A DNA stretch of 64,000 nucleotides from Rhodococcus opacus B4 (GCF_000010805.1 NC_012522.1:4836001-4900000), one strand, 5' to 3'; positions 9,033 through 17,259 are shown, counted from the stretch's first letter. Made by a program: numbers and translations. The notes: a model not told the origin generated them from the sequence alone.

Positions 9033-9044
9033 ATTGTCAACAAT
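9033..9044. promoter_or_regulatory. Putative GntR/FCD operator in a divergent promoter region
   Basis: The perfect palindrome ATTGTCAACAAT lies between the dehydrogenase (start 9005, minus) and the first racemase-like gene (start 9086, plus). FCD-type GntR regulators often bind palindromes of the TNGTNNNACNA type, and a GntR gene of that class closes the plus-strand operon at 10591. It is therefore a good candidate operator controlling both transcripts. Confidence 0.5.
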
Positions 9045-9085
9045 CTGATAATGCTCGGGCGTGGCCGGAACGAAGGTGAGGCCTG

Positions 9086-9829
9086 GTGTTGGAACTGAAC
9101 ATTCCCGAATTCGAGGGCCCGATCGCGCAGCGGGGAATCGGCATCATCGCCCCGTTCGACCTGGCGCTCGAACGTGAACTCTGGCGCTGGGCTCCCCTCG
9201 AGGTGAGCCTGCATCTGGCGCGCACGCCGTACGAACCCGTGCCCGTCAGCCTCGAGATGGCTGAACTCGTGTCCGAGCGAAGACACCTCATGGCGGCGAC
9301 GCGCGACGTCCTGCACGTCGAGCCGGAGGTCGTCGCCTATCTGTGCACGTCGGGAAGTTTCATCAAGGGCCTCGAATACGAGCGAACCCTGTGCGATGCG
9401 ATCTGCGAGGCCGGCGCCCCGCACGCGGTCACCACGTCCGGGGCGCTGGTCGAGGCGATCGAACACCTCGAGCTGAGCAGGCTGTCGGTGATCACGCCGT
9501 ACGACGCCCCGCTGACCGAACGGCTGCACGCGTTCCTCGACGAGGCGGGCACCGAGGTGGTGCGCTCCGATCACCTCGGGCTCGGCGGCGGCATCTGGAA
9601 GGTCAACTACCGCACGATCGCCGAGCGGATCATCGCGGCGGACGACCCCCGGTCGGAGGCGATCTTCGTCAGCTGCACCAATCTGCCGACCTACGACGTC
9701 ATCGCCCCGCTCGAGCAGGAACTCGGCAAACCGGTCCTCACCGCCAACCAGCTCACGATCTGGGCCTGTCTCGGCCGGATGAAACTCCCCATGACCGGCC
9801 CCGGCAAATGGCTGCGCAACGTCTTCTGA
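9086..9829 (+). CDS. Asp/Glu racemase-superfamily protein, maleate isomerase/arylmalonate decarboxylase type
   Basis: The 247-residue protein shows the two pseudo-symmetric active-site blocks of the superfamily, with a cysteine in each: Cys87 in YLCTSGSF and Cys197 in FVSCTNLPTYD, followed by KPVLTANQLTIW. Retention of both cysteines is typical of racemases and maleate cis-trans isomerase, in contrast to arylmalonate decarboxylase. It starts with GTG and is the first of two adjacent paralogues. The amidase and 2-hydroxyacid dehydrogenase on the other side of the promoter make a dicarboxylate or amide catabolic role plausible. EutA of ectoine catabolism belongs to the same superfamily. Confidence 0.82.
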   Translation: MLELNIPEFEGPIAQRGIGIIAPFDLALERELWRWAPLEVSLHLARTPYEPVPVSLEMAELVSERRHLMAATRDVLHVEPEVVAYLCTSGSFIKGLEYERTLCDAICEAGAPHAVTTSGALVEAIEHLELSRLSVITPYDAPLTERLHAFLDEAGTEVVRSDHLGLGGGIWKVNYRTIAERIIAADDPRSEAIFVSCTNLPTYDVIAPLEQELGKPVLTANQLTIWACLGRMKLPMTGPGKWLRNVF

Positions 9830-9863
9830 CATCAGCCCGCACGACCCGCACAGAGGAGAACGT

Positions 9864-10604
9864 ATGACGAGCACGCCGACCCCCACCGTGGGATTCATCT
9901 ACCCCGATCACGCCGCCGAGGACGACTACCCCTTCGCCGCGGAGATGCTCGGAGTGGATCTGCCGGTCGTGCACATCTACGGCACCGACCTGCACGCCGT
10001 GCCCGAACTGCTCGACCTCGGAAGCCCCGAGAAGCTCGCCGGCGGGGCCGCACTGCTCGCCGACGAGAAGCCGGACGCCGTCGTCTGGGCGTGCACGTCG
10101 GGCAGCTTCGTCTACGGCCCCGACGGTGCGAAGCAGCAGGCCGAGACGCTCGCCGCGGCCACCGGTGTGCCCACCTCCAGCACCAGCTTCGCGTTCGTCA
10201 ACGCACTGCACGCCCTGGGGATCACCCGGGTCGCGGTGGCCGCGAGCTACCCGGAGGACGTCGCGAAGCTGTTCGTCGAATTCCTCGCCGCCGCCGGCAT
10301 CGAGGTGCTGTCGATGTCGAGCGCGGGGATCGACACCGCCGCCGAGGTCGGTCTGCTCAGCCCGGAATCCGTGGTGGAACTCGCGGTGGAGAACGACCAC
10401 CCGGACGCCGAGGCCCTGCTCATCCCCGATACTGCGATGAGGACGCTCGGTGCGCTGAGTACTCTCGAGCAGCGCCTCGGCAAGCCGGTCCTCACGGCAA
10501 ACCAGGTCACCATCTGGGAAGGCCTGCGTCTTGCGGGCCACACGGCGGTACAACCGTCGTTGGGAACGTTGTTCGAGAAAGGCCACAGTCATGGCTCTGA
10601 CTGA
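9864..10604 (+). CDS. Second Asp/Glu racemase-superfamily protein, second cysteine replaced
   Basis: The 246-residue paralogue of the preceding gene keeps the first catalytic block (Cys77 in VWACTSGSF) and the downstream KPVLTANQVTIW. In the second block, where the neighbour reads VSCTN, it reads IPDTA, with Asp189 in the cysteine position. One-cysteine members of this superfamily can act as decarboxylases or have altered acid/base chemistry, but in Bordetella arylmalonate decarboxylase it is the other cysteine that is lost. The ribosome site AGAGGAGAA is strong, and the stop overlaps the GntR gene by 14 bp. Confidence 0.8.
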   Translation: MTSTPTPTVGFIYPDHAAEDDYPFAAEMLGVDLPVVHIYGTDLHAVPELLDLGSPEKLAGGAALLADEKPDAVVWACTSGSFVYGPDGAKQQAETLAAATGVPTSSTSFAFVNALHALGITRVAVAASYPEDVAKLFVEFLAAAGIEVLSMSSAGIDTAAEVGLLSPESVVELAVENDHPDAEALLIPDTAMRTLGALSTLEQRLGKPVLTANQVTIWEGLRLAGHTAVQPSLGTLFEKGHSHGSD

Positions 10605-11268
10605 CCTGGAACCCGTCAGTCGTCAATCGACTGCCGAATTCATCGCGGACCGCCTGCGGGTCGCCATCATGAAGGGTGCGCTCGAACCGGGTGCACAGCT
10701 GGGCGAGGCGGAACTGGCCGCGCACTTCCAGGTCTCGCGCGGGCCCCTGCGCGAAGCCATGCAGAGGCTCGTCTCCGAGGGCATACTGCACAGCATCCGT
10801 CACCGCGGGATCTTCGTGACGGAACTGACCCTCGACGACGTCGTCGACGTGTACCGGAGCCGGTCGGTCATCGAGCGCGGTGCCCTCGAGATGATTCTCG
10901 CCGACGGTCGCCGGGAAGCCACCTACCTCGCGCTCGAACCGATCGTGCTCGTCATGCAGGCCGCGGCCGAGCGCGGCGACGCCGCCGCCGTCTCGGACGC
11001 CGACCAGCAGTTCCACCAGATCCTGGTGGAGAGCGCGCAGAGCCCGCGGCTCATCCGCGCGGCGCGGACGCTGCTGACCGAGACCCGGATGTGCCTGGGG
11101 GCGTTGCAGACCACCTACGACGACATCCGCGAGCAGGCGCAGGAACACGCGACCCTGCGTGAGGCCATCCGCACGGGTACGGCCGGCGAGGTACAGAAAC
11201 TGCTCGCCGAGCACCTGGACGACGCCGTCCAGCGGCTGCGCGCCGATCAGAAGACGCTGTCGTCATAG
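10591..11268 (+). CDS. GntR-family (FadR/FCD subfamily) regulator
   Basis: I use the ATG at 10591, which overlaps the preceding stop by 14 bp, because it places a standard winged helix-turn-helix at residues 10-75 (LGEAELAAHFQVSRGPLREAMQRLVSEG). The remaining 150 residues form an all-helical FCD ligand-binding domain, including the DADQQFHQILVE block with the acidic and histidine residues that bind metal in this family. Total length is 225 residues. Position in the operon and the palindrome at 9033-9044 suggest autoregulation and control of the divergent amidase transcript by a carboxylic acid effector. Confidence 0.88.
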   Translation: MALTDLEPVSRQSTAEFIADRLRVAIMKGALEPGAQLGEAELAAHFQVSRGPLREAMQRLVSEGILHSIRHRGIFVTELTLDDVVDVYRSRSVIERGALEMILADGRREATYLALEPIVLVMQAAAERGDAAAVSDADQQFHQILVESAQSPRLIRAARTLLTETRMCLGALQTTYDDIREQAQEHATLREAIRTGTAGEVQKLLAEHLDDAVQRLRADQKTLSS

Positions 11269-11304
11269 CGACAGCGACGTAGAGGTAAGTGCCGAGGAGG
11301 GGCA

Positions 11305-12219
11305 ATGACCCAGGTAGCCGAGATCCAGGGAGACACCAACCGCCACGATCGCTACCCGACTCGGATCGCCGCCGAGCCGTCGATGCTCCAACGGAACGAA
11401 CCGGCCGTGTGGGGAGGCCCCGCGGACGGACCCTTCGACACGGCCGCCCTCGCCGGACACGAGGCGCGCGGCTTCACCATCGTCGACACCGTGCTGGACG
11501 CCGGCGAAGTGAAGTCCTGCCGGAAGGAACTCGACCGGCTGTCCCGGGACCCGTCGATGCGCGACAGCGGGCGCGTCATCACCGAACGCGGCACCGACGA
11601 GGTTCGGTCCGTCTTCGACGTGCACCGGCGCAGTGACGTGGTCGCCGCGCTGATCCGCGACGGCAGGATTCTCGACCGCGCACGTCAACTCCTCGGCTCC
11701 GACGTCTACATCCACCAGAGCCGGATCAATTCCATGCCCGGTTTCAAGGGCACCGGGTTCTACTGGCACTCGGACTTCGAGACGTGGCACGCCGAGGACG
11801 GTCTCCCCGTGCCGCGGGCCGTCAGCTGCTCGATCACCCTCACCGAGAACTACCCGTTCAACGGATCCCTGATGGTGATGCCCGGATCGCACCAGCGCTT
11901 CGTCCAGTGCGTCGGCGCCACCCCCGACGACAACTACACGTCCTCCCTCGTCGCGCAGGAGGTCGGGGTTCCGCGCCGGGAGGACGTGACCCGGATGGCC
12001 GCGGAGTTCGGGATCGAACAGTTCACCGGTGCGGCGGGCACGGCGCTGTGGTTCGACTCCAACGTCATGCACGGGTCGGGCAACAACATCACGCCCTACC
12101 CGCGGTCGAACCTGTTCCTCGTGTTCAACAGTGTCGAGAACACGCTCGTCGAGCCGTTCGCCTCACCGCGTCCGCGGCCGGAGTACATCGCGTCACGCGA
12201 CTTCACGCCGCTGCCCTGA
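11305..12219 (+). CDS. ectD: Ectoine 5-hydroxylase-like Fe(II)/2-oxoglutarate dioxygenase
   Basis: The 304-residue protein carries the EctD signature almost intact: FYWHSDFETWHAEDG with iron ligands His155 and Asp157, distal ligand His256 in VMHGSGNNITPYPRSN, and the 2-oxoglutarate/substrate segment IHQSRIN (residues 136-142). EctD makes 5-hydroxyectoine from ectoine. No ectA, ectB or ectC occurs anywhere in the window. The gene begins 36 bp after the GntR gene on the same strand, so it may be read with the racemase-like operon. Either it serves ectoine made by a distant ectABC or imported, or it hydroxylates a related compound. The family call is strong; the pathway call is weak. Confidence 0.85.
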   Translation: MTQVAEIQGDTNRHDRYPTRIAAEPSMLQRNEPAVWGGPADGPFDTAALAGHEARGFTIVDTVLDAGEVKSCRKELDRLSRDPSMRDSGRVITERGTDEVRSVFDVHRRSDVVAALIRDGRILDRARQLLGSDVYIHQSRINSMPGFKGTGFYWHSDFETWHAEDGLPVPRAVSCSITLTENYPFNGSLMVMPGSHQRFVQCVGATPDDNYTSSLVAQEVGVPRREDVTRMAAEFGIEQFTGAAGTALWFDSNVMHGSGNNITPYPRSNLFLVFNSVENTLVEPFASPRPRPEYIASRDFTPLP

Positions 12220-12220
12220 C

Positions 12221-12260
12221 GTGAGCGGCAAAGTGTGCTCCCGCACGCTTTGCCGCTCAC
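12221..12260. repeat. 40-nt palindrome P1 (18-nt arms, 4-nt loop)
   Basis: Arms 12221-12238 and 12243-12260 pair over 18 nt with a single G-U position; the loop is TCCC. It fills the 41 bases between the converging ectD and marR stops, so it may serve as a two-way terminator, although there is no T-tract. The same design recurs at 50089, 53042, 54856 and 62581. Confidence 0.75.
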
Positions 12261-12704
12261 CTACGCGGGGAGCTCGTGCAGGGCGCGGGCGAGATGGGCG
12301 AGCTCGGGAACCTCGGCCGCCCGGTCCAGCGCCGACTCCAGGGTGGCGTCGTGGGTGGGACGCGCCTCGTCCAGTGCCGCCCGTCCCGCGGGTGTGAGTT
12401 CGGTGTAGATCCCGCGACGGTCGTCGTCGCACAGAATCCGGGTGAGCAGGCCGCGGTTCTCCAAGCGGTTCACCAGCCTGGTGGTGGCGCTGCTGCTCAG
12501 CGCGGCTGCTCGGGCGAGCTGCGCCATCCGCATGTGCCAGCCGTCCTGGCGGCTCAGTGCGTCGAGCACCGTGTACTCGACCACCGAGAGGTCGTGACCC
12601 CGCTGCAGGGCGCGTTCGAGCTCCGCCTCGAGCAGGCCGTGCAGCGCCGCGAGCGTGCGCCAGCCCTGCGACCGGATCTCGACGGCGTCGTCAGCGACTG
12701 CCAT
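12261..12704 (-). CDS. MarR-family regulator
   Basis: This is a 147-residue winged-helix protein: the DNA-binding core is MRMAQLARAAALSSSATTRLVNRLENRGLL followed by the wing DDDRRGIYTELTPAGRAALDEA. Helices at both ends should form the dimer interface. It diverges from the drug-exporter-type MFS gene, with 155 bp of shared promoter DNA that contains paired TGCAACTA repeats. A MarR repressor next to a divergent exporter usually senses an exported toxic compound; that is inferred here. Confidence 0.88.
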   Translation of the reverse strand: MAVADDAVEIRSQGWRTLAALHGLLEAELERALQRGHDLSVVEYTVLDALSRQDGWHMRMAQLARAAALSSSATTRLVNRLENRGLLTRILCDDDRRGIYTELTPAGRAALDEARPTHDATLESALDRAAEVPELAHLARALHELPA

Positions 12705-12767
12705 GGGCCACCTCCTGTGGATACGACTGCCAGGTCAGAATACCAGCTTGCGCACATAGAAGGCGTG

Positions 12768-12796
12768 TGCAACTATTTATGACGCGCCTGCAACTA
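12768..12796. promoter_or_regulatory. Paired TGCAACTA repeats in the marR/MFS promoter region
   Basis: TGCAACTA occurs at 12768-12775 and again at 12789-12796, a 21-bp period that puts both copies on the same face of the helix. The second copy extends into the palindrome TGCAACTAATGCA. The DNA is much more AT-rich than its surroundings. These are candidate binding sites for the adjacent MarR protein. Confidence 0.4.
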
Positions 12797-12859
12797 ATGC
12801 AGACGCGGTATTCGAGCTAGCGCTCTTATCTTCCAGTCTGTACGAAAGGAGTGGCTGCG

Positions 12860-14059
12860 ATGCCACTGGGTCTGCTCGCCCTCGCCATGGGCGGCTTCGG
12901 GATCGGTCTCACCGAATTCGTCATCATGGGACTGCTGCCGGAGGTGTCGACCGATTTCCAGGTCAGCGAATCCGTGGCCGGCTACCTCATCTCCGGCTAC
13001 GCCCTCTCCGTCGCCGTCGGAGCCATCGTCATCACCGCGGCGGTCACCCGCTTCGACCGCAAACGCGTCCTCGAGGCACTGATGGTGCTGTTCATCGGCG
13101 GCAACCTCCTCTCCGCGCTCGCCCCGACCTACGAGGTCATGATGGGTGGACGCGTCCTCGCGGCCCTGTGCCACGGCGCGTTCTTCGGCATCGGGTCGGT
13201 CCTCGCCGCCGACCTCGTGCCCGCGAGCAAGCGGGCCGGCGCCATCGCGACGATGTTCGCGGGGCTGACCATCGCCAATGTGCTCGGCGTCCCGTTCGGC
13301 ACGTTCCTCGGTCAGCAGTTCGGGTGGCGTTCCACGTTCTGGGCCATCACCGTCATCGGCGTCGTGGCGTTGCTCGGCATCGCGGCACTTGTGCCGTCCG
13401 TGTCCCGCACGGAAGACGCACCGGAATCCGGCGGTCTGCGCAGCGAGCTGGGGGCCTTCCGGAACCCGCAGGTGTGGTTCTCGATCGCCGTCACGATCCT
13501 CGGGTTCGGCGGCATGTTCGGTGCGTTCACGTACATCGCGTTCACCCTCACCGAGGTCGGCGGATTCGCGTCGAGCAGCGTGCCGTGGCTCCTCGTGCTC
13601 TTCGGCGGTGGACTGTTCGTCGGCAACGTCCTCGGCGGACGCGCCGCCGACAAGGTACTCACCCGCACGCTGACCACCGTCCTCGCCGTGCTCACCGTCG
13701 TGCTCGTCGTATTCGCCCTCACCGCCGGCAGCAAGCCGATGACGATCGTCGCCCTGTTCCTCATGGGCGCGTTCGGCTTCGCGACCGTCCCCGGACTGCA
13801 GATGCGCATCATGAACTACGCGGCACAGGCCCCGACCATGGCATCCGGCGCGAACATCGCCGCCTTCAACGTGGGCAACGCACTCGGGGCCTGGCTCGGC
13901 GGCATCACCATCGCCGCGGGACTCGGTTTCACGTCCCCGATCTGGATGGGAGCGGCCCTCACCGTCGCCGCGCTCGCCGTCCTCCTCGTCGCCACCACCC
14001 TCGACCGGCGGTCGAAAGCCCGGCCGGTGCAGGACGATTCTGTGGTCGTACCGGTCTAG
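12860..14059 (+). CDS. MFS exporter of the DHA1 drug/metabolite efflux type
   Basis: I choose the ATG at 12860 over an upstream GTG at 12851 because GAAAGGA ends 9 bp before it. The 399-residue protein has twelve hydrophobic segments and begins with GLTEFVIMGLLPEV, the first-helix signature of the AraJ/SotB/Cmx group of proton-driven exporters. Motif A-like residues follow the second helix (RFDRKRVL). The divergent MarR gene suggests inducible efflux of a toxic or signalling compound. A strong hairpin follows the stop. Confidence 0.85.
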   Translation: MPLGLLALAMGGFGIGLTEFVIMGLLPEVSTDFQVSESVAGYLISGYALSVAVGAIVITAAVTRFDRKRVLEALMVLFIGGNLLSALAPTYEVMMGGRVLAALCHGAFFGIGSVLAADLVPASKRAGAIATMFAGLTIANVLGVPFGTFLGQQFGWRSTFWAITVIGVVALLGIAALVPSVSRTEDAPESGGLRSELGAFRNPQVWFSIAVTILGFGGMFGAFTYIAFTLTEVGGFASSSVPWLLVLFGGGLFVGNVLGGRAADKVLTRTLTTVLAVLTVVLVVFALTAGSKPMTIVALFLMGAFGFATVPGLQMRIMNYAAQAPTMASGANIAAFNVGNALGAWLGGITIAAGLGFTSPIWMGAALTVAALAVLLVATTLDRRSKARPVQDDSVVVPV

Positions 14060-14064
14060 AGGCA

Positions 14065-14101
14065 GAGCCGCCCCGCACCGATGCTCGGTGCGGGGCGGCT
14101 C
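14065..14101. terminator. Bidirectional hairpin terminator
   Basis: A perfect 17-bp GC-rich inverted repeat (14065-14081 with 14085-14101, loop TGC) lies between the converging MFS and enoyl-CoA hydratase stops. It is the strongest simple hairpin in the window and should stop transcription from both sides, although no T-run follows it. Confidence 0.8.
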
Positions 14102-14115
14102 GGACCGGGTGGGGA

Positions 14116-14892
14116 CTACCGGTGGGTGAAGTCCGGCGCCCGCTTTTCGACGAATGCGGCCATGCCTTCCTTCTGGTCCTCGGTGGCGAACGTCGAGTGG
14201 AACACGCGTCGTTCGAAGCGGATTCCCTCGGTGAGGGTGGTCTCGAAGGATCGGTTGACCGCTTCCTTCGCCATCATCGCGACGGGCAGCGACATCTCGG
14301 CGACGGTGGTGGCCGTCTGCAGGGCGTCGTCGAACAGGTCGGCGGCGGGGACGATGCGGGCGACGAGTCCGGCGCGTTCGGCTTCCTCGGCGTCCATGGT
14401 CCGGCCCGTCAGGCACAGTTCCATCGCCTTGGCCTTGCCGACGGCGCGCGTGAGGCGTTGTGAGCCGCCGATGCCGGGGATGACGCCGAGTTTGATCTCG
14501 GGCTGCCCGAACTTGGCGGTGTCGGCGGCGAGGAGGATGTCGCACATCATCGCCAGTTCGCACCCGCCGCCGAGGGCGTATCCCGCAACCGCGGCGACGA
14601 TGGGTTTGCGGGCGGCGGCGATGCGGTCGCCGATGGAGAAGAAGTCGGAGAGGTAGACGTCCATGTAGGACTTGGTCTGCATCTCCTTGATGTCCGCGCC
14701 GGCCGCAAACGCGCGTTCGGACCCGGTGATGAGGATGGCGCCGATGCCGCTGTCGGTGTCGAGCTCTTCGATTGCCGTGACGAGTTCGCGGAGAAGCTGG
14801 GAGTTCAACGCGTTCAGCGCTTTCGGGCGGTTGAGGGTGATGATCCCGACCCGGCCCTTGCGGTCGAGGAGGATGGTCTCGTAGTCGGTCAC
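14116..14892 (-). CDS. Enoyl-CoA hydratase (crotonase)
   Basis: The start is the GTG at 14892, which overlaps the upstream stop by 4 bp; the frame is open far upstream but only as a shadow. The 258-residue protein has the oxyanion-hole segments FAAGADIKEM and ALGGGCELAMM and both catalytic glutamates of true hydratases (CELAMM and FGQPEIKLGVIPG). It would hydrate a 2-enoyl-CoA. Its place behind acyl-CoA dehydrogenase and hydroxyisobutyryl-CoA hydrolase genes fits hydration of methacrylyl-CoA in valine degradation. Confidence 0.92.
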   Translation of the reverse strand: MTDYETILLDRKGRVGIITLNRPKALNALNSQLLRELVTAIEELDTDSGIGAILITGSERAFAAGADIKEMQTKSYMDVYLSDFFSIGDRIAAARKPIVAAVAGYALGGGCELAMMCDILLAADTAKFGQPEIKLGVIPGIGGSQRLTRAVGKAKAMELCLTGRTMDAEEAERAGLVARIVPAADLFDDALQTATTVAEMSLPVAMMAKEAVNRSFETTLTEGIRFERRVFHSTFATEDQKEGMAAFVEKRAPDFTHR

Positions 14893-15977
14893 TGCTGTGC
14901 TCCGGTCGTCGTCGTCGTGGTGGGATGGGGGAGGCCGAGTTCGAGGTCTCCGAGGGGTGTGAAGAACTGTGCGACGTCGTCGTCGGTGACCTCGTCGAGG
15001 GTGGCGGGTGACCAGTGTGGGTTGCGGTCCTTGTCGACGACCTGCGCCCGGATTCCCTCGACGAGGTCGTGCGAGTTCAGGCAGGCGACGGACACCCGGA
15101 ATTCGTCGTTCAACACGTCCTCGAGGCTGCCCGCCGCGCGGGCGCGGCGCAGCGAGGCCAGGGTGACCGCGCACGCGGTCGGCGACTTCGACAGGATCTG
15201 CTCGGCCGCCTTCGCCGCCTCCGGCACCCCACTGCGTTGGAGCCGGGACACGATCTCCGGGACCGAATCCGCCGAGTACGCGGCATCGATCCAGCCCTGC
15301 TGCGCCAGCAGGTCCGAGGCCGGCGCCGGTGCGGTGAACGCGGCCACCGCCGCCTCCACCGAGGTTTCCGACAGCTTCTGTACGAACGCGGCGATCTGCT
15401 CGGACGGGATGAAGTGGTCGGCGAACCCGCACGCGATCGCATCCCCGGCGCTCAGCCGTGCCGTGGTGAGCGCGATGTGCGTGCCCAACTCGCCGGGGGT
15501 GCGGGCCAGCAGGTAGGTGCCGCCGACGTCGGGGACGAACCCGATCCCGGTCTCGGGCATCCCGATCATCGACCGCTCCGTCACGATCCGGACGCTGCCG
15601 TGCGCCGACACCCCGACCCCGCCGCCCATCACGATGCCGTCCATGACCGCCACATACGGTTTGCGGTAGTTCGCGATGGCGGCGTTGAGGATGTACTCCT
15701 CGCGCCAGAACTCCCGCGACCCGGTGCCCCCGGTTTTGGCGTCGTGGTAGATCGAGACGATGTCCCCGCCCGCGCACAACCCGCGGTCCCCGGCGCCGGT
15801 GATCAGCACCGCCCGCACTTGATCGTCGCCGGCCCACTCCGTCAGGGCCGCCGCAATCTGCCGGACCATCGAATGGTTGAGGGCGTTGATCGCCCTCGGC
15901 CGGTTCAACACGATCCGGCCCACCCCGCCGCTGGTGTCGATCAGAACCTCCGGCTCCGTGGTTCCCGCGCCTGTCAT
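14889..15977 (-). CDS. 3-hydroxyisobutyryl-CoA hydrolase (HIBCH-type)
   Basis: The 362-residue length is that of 3-hydroxyisobutyryl-CoA hydrolases rather than ordinary crotonases (about 260). Diagnostic blocks are LCAGGDIVSIY, VMDGIVMGGGVGVSAHG and MPETGIGFVPDVGGTYLL with the catalytic Glu and Asp, plus the extra C-terminal helical region (CLNSHDLVEGIRAQVVDKDRNPHW). It hydrolyses 3-hydroxyisobutyryl-CoA to free acid in valine breakdown. The ATG overlaps the acyl-CoA dehydrogenase stop by 4 bp and its own stop overlaps the hydratase start by 4 bp. Confidence 0.9.
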   Translation of the reverse strand: MTGAGTTEPEVLIDTSGGVGRIVLNRPRAINALNHSMVRQIAAALTEWAGDDQVRAVLITGAGDRGLCAGGDIVSIYHDAKTGGTGSREFWREEYILNAAIANYRKPYVAVMDGIVMGGGVGVSAHGSVRIVTERSMIGMPETGIGFVPDVGGTYLLARTPGELGTHIALTTARLSAGDAIACGFADHFIPSEQIAAFVQKLSETSVEAAVAAFTAPAPASDLLAQQGWIDAAYSADSVPEIVSRLQRSGVPEAAKAAEQILSKSPTACAVTLASLRRARAAGSLEDVLNDEFRVSVACLNSHDLVEGIRAQVVDKDRNPHWSPATLDEVTDDDVAQFFTPLGDLELGLPHPTTTTTTGAQQ

Positions 15978-17128
15978 GCCGCTCCCTTTCCGTGTCCCGC
16001 GATGATGCTGCGGGCGATGACCACCCGCATGATCTCGTTGCTGCCTTCGAGGATCTGATGCACCCGCAGGTCGCGGACGATCTTCTCGATCCCGTACTCG
16101 GCAAGGTAGCCGTACCCGCCGTGCAGCTGCAGCGCCCGGTTCGCGACCTCGAACCCGGTGTCGGTGGCGAACCGTTTCGCCATCGCACACAACTCCACCA
16201 CATCCGGGGCACCCTCCTCGAGGGCGGCGGCCGCCCGCCACAACAGGGTGCGGGCGGCCTCGAGTTCGGTGCGCATGTCCGCGAGCTGGAACTGCAACGC
16301 CTGCGAGTCCAGCAACGCCGCCCCGAACGCCTTCCGGTCCGCCAGATAGGCGACGGCCTTGTCCAGGGCGGTCTGCGCCCCGCCGACCGAGCACGCCGCG
16401 ATGTTGAGGCGGCCCCCGTTCAGGCCGGCCATCGCGATCCGGAACCCGCCGCCCTCGCTACCGAGCAGGTTCGCCGCCGGCACCCGCACATCCTCGAAGA
16501 TCACCTGCCGGGTCGGTTGGGCGTTCCAGCCCATCTTCACCTCGTTCGGCCCGAACGACAGCCCCGCCGACTCCTTCGGCACGATGAACGCCGAAATCCC
16601 CCGCGGCCCGCCCTCGCCGGTGCGGGCCATCACCACATACACCTCCGACGTCCCGGCCCCGGAGATGAACTGCTTGACCCCGTTGAGGACGAAGTCGTCG
16701 CCGTCGCGGACCGCGCGGGTGCTCAACGCCGCCGCATCCGAACCCGCACCCGGCTCGGTCAGGCAGTAACTGCCCAGCTGATCCATCGCACACAACCGAG
16801 GCACCCACTGATGCCGTTGCTCCTCGGTGCCGAACCTGTCGATCATCCAGGTCACCATGTTGTGAATGGAAATATAGGCGGCGATCGACGGGCAGCCCTT
16901 CGCCAACTGCTCGAAGATCCGGGCCGCATCGACCCGGGTCAGCTCCGAACCCCCCACGTCCTCGCGGACGTAGATCCCGCCCATCCCCAACGACGCCGCC
17001 TTCCGCAGCACATCCACCGGGAAATGCTTCGTCTGATCCCACTCCACAGCATGCGGCGCGAGATGCTCGGCCGCGAAATCACGGGCCGTGTCACGAATCG
17101 CCCGCTCGTCATCGGTCAAGGTGAACAT
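15974..17128 (-). CDS. Acyl-CoA dehydrogenase, isobutyryl-CoA dehydrogenase-like
   Basis: The start is the ATG at 17128 (MFTLTDDERAIRDTARDF), which gives 384 residues. The FAD-binding block YCLTEPGAGSDAAALSTRAV and the C-terminal QILEGSNEIMRVVIAR, with the catalytic-base glutamate in the canonical ExTNEI position, are both intact. The sequence is nearest to short/branched-chain and isobutyryl-CoA dehydrogenases. Linked hydrolase and hydratase genes support a role in making methacrylyl-CoA. It is the first gene of a three-gene coupled operon divergent from a MarR gene. Confidence 0.9.
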   Translation of the reverse strand: MFTLTDDERAIRDTARDFAAEHLAPHAVEWDQTKHFPVDVLRKAASLGMGGIYVREDVGGSELTRVDAARIFEQLAKGCPSIAAYISIHNMVTWMIDRFGTEEQRHQWVPRLCAMDQLGSYCLTEPGAGSDAAALSTRAVRDGDDFVLNGVKQFISGAGTSEVYVVMARTGEGGPRGISAFIVPKESAGLSFGPNEVKMGWNAQPTRQVIFEDVRVPAANLLGSEGGGFRIAMAGLNGGRLNIAACSVGGAQTALDKAVAYLADRKAFGAALLDSQALQFQLADMRTELEAARTLLWRAAAALEEGAPDVVELCAMAKRFATDTGFEVANRALQLHGGYGYLAEYGIEKIVRDLRVHQILEGSNEIMRVVIARSIIAGHGKGAA

Positions 17129-17153
17129 ATCAATCGACCCTTTCAGGTTCGGG

Positions 17154-17182
17154 TAGTTGGAAGTACTATAGTTGGATATCCA
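17154..17182. promoter_or_regulatory. Operator-like repeats between acyl-CoA dehydrogenase and MarR genes
   Basis: In the 131-bp divergent region TAGTTGGA occurs twice (17154-17161, 17169-17176) and the second copy runs into the palindrome TGGATATCCA (17173-17182). The stretch is AT-rich and lies 26-54 bp upstream of the dehydrogenase start, a position where a repressor would block transcription. Confidence 0.4.
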
Positions 17183-17259
17183 TGTAAATTGCCAGTGGGA
17201 TGTGACCCGAAAGTGGTCGTTCATTGGATGTCCGATTCCGAACCACGAGGAGGCTACCG

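Noticed and set aside
11305..12219. Ectoine biosynthesis cluster
   Set aside because: Only an ectD-like gene is present; no diaminobutyrate acetyltransferase, transaminase or ectoine synthase lies in the window.
12794..14563. 589-codon minus-strand open frame across the MFS gene
   Set aside because: The product is a string of Arg, Glu, Gly and His with no fold; the plus strand encodes a clear twelve-helix transporter.
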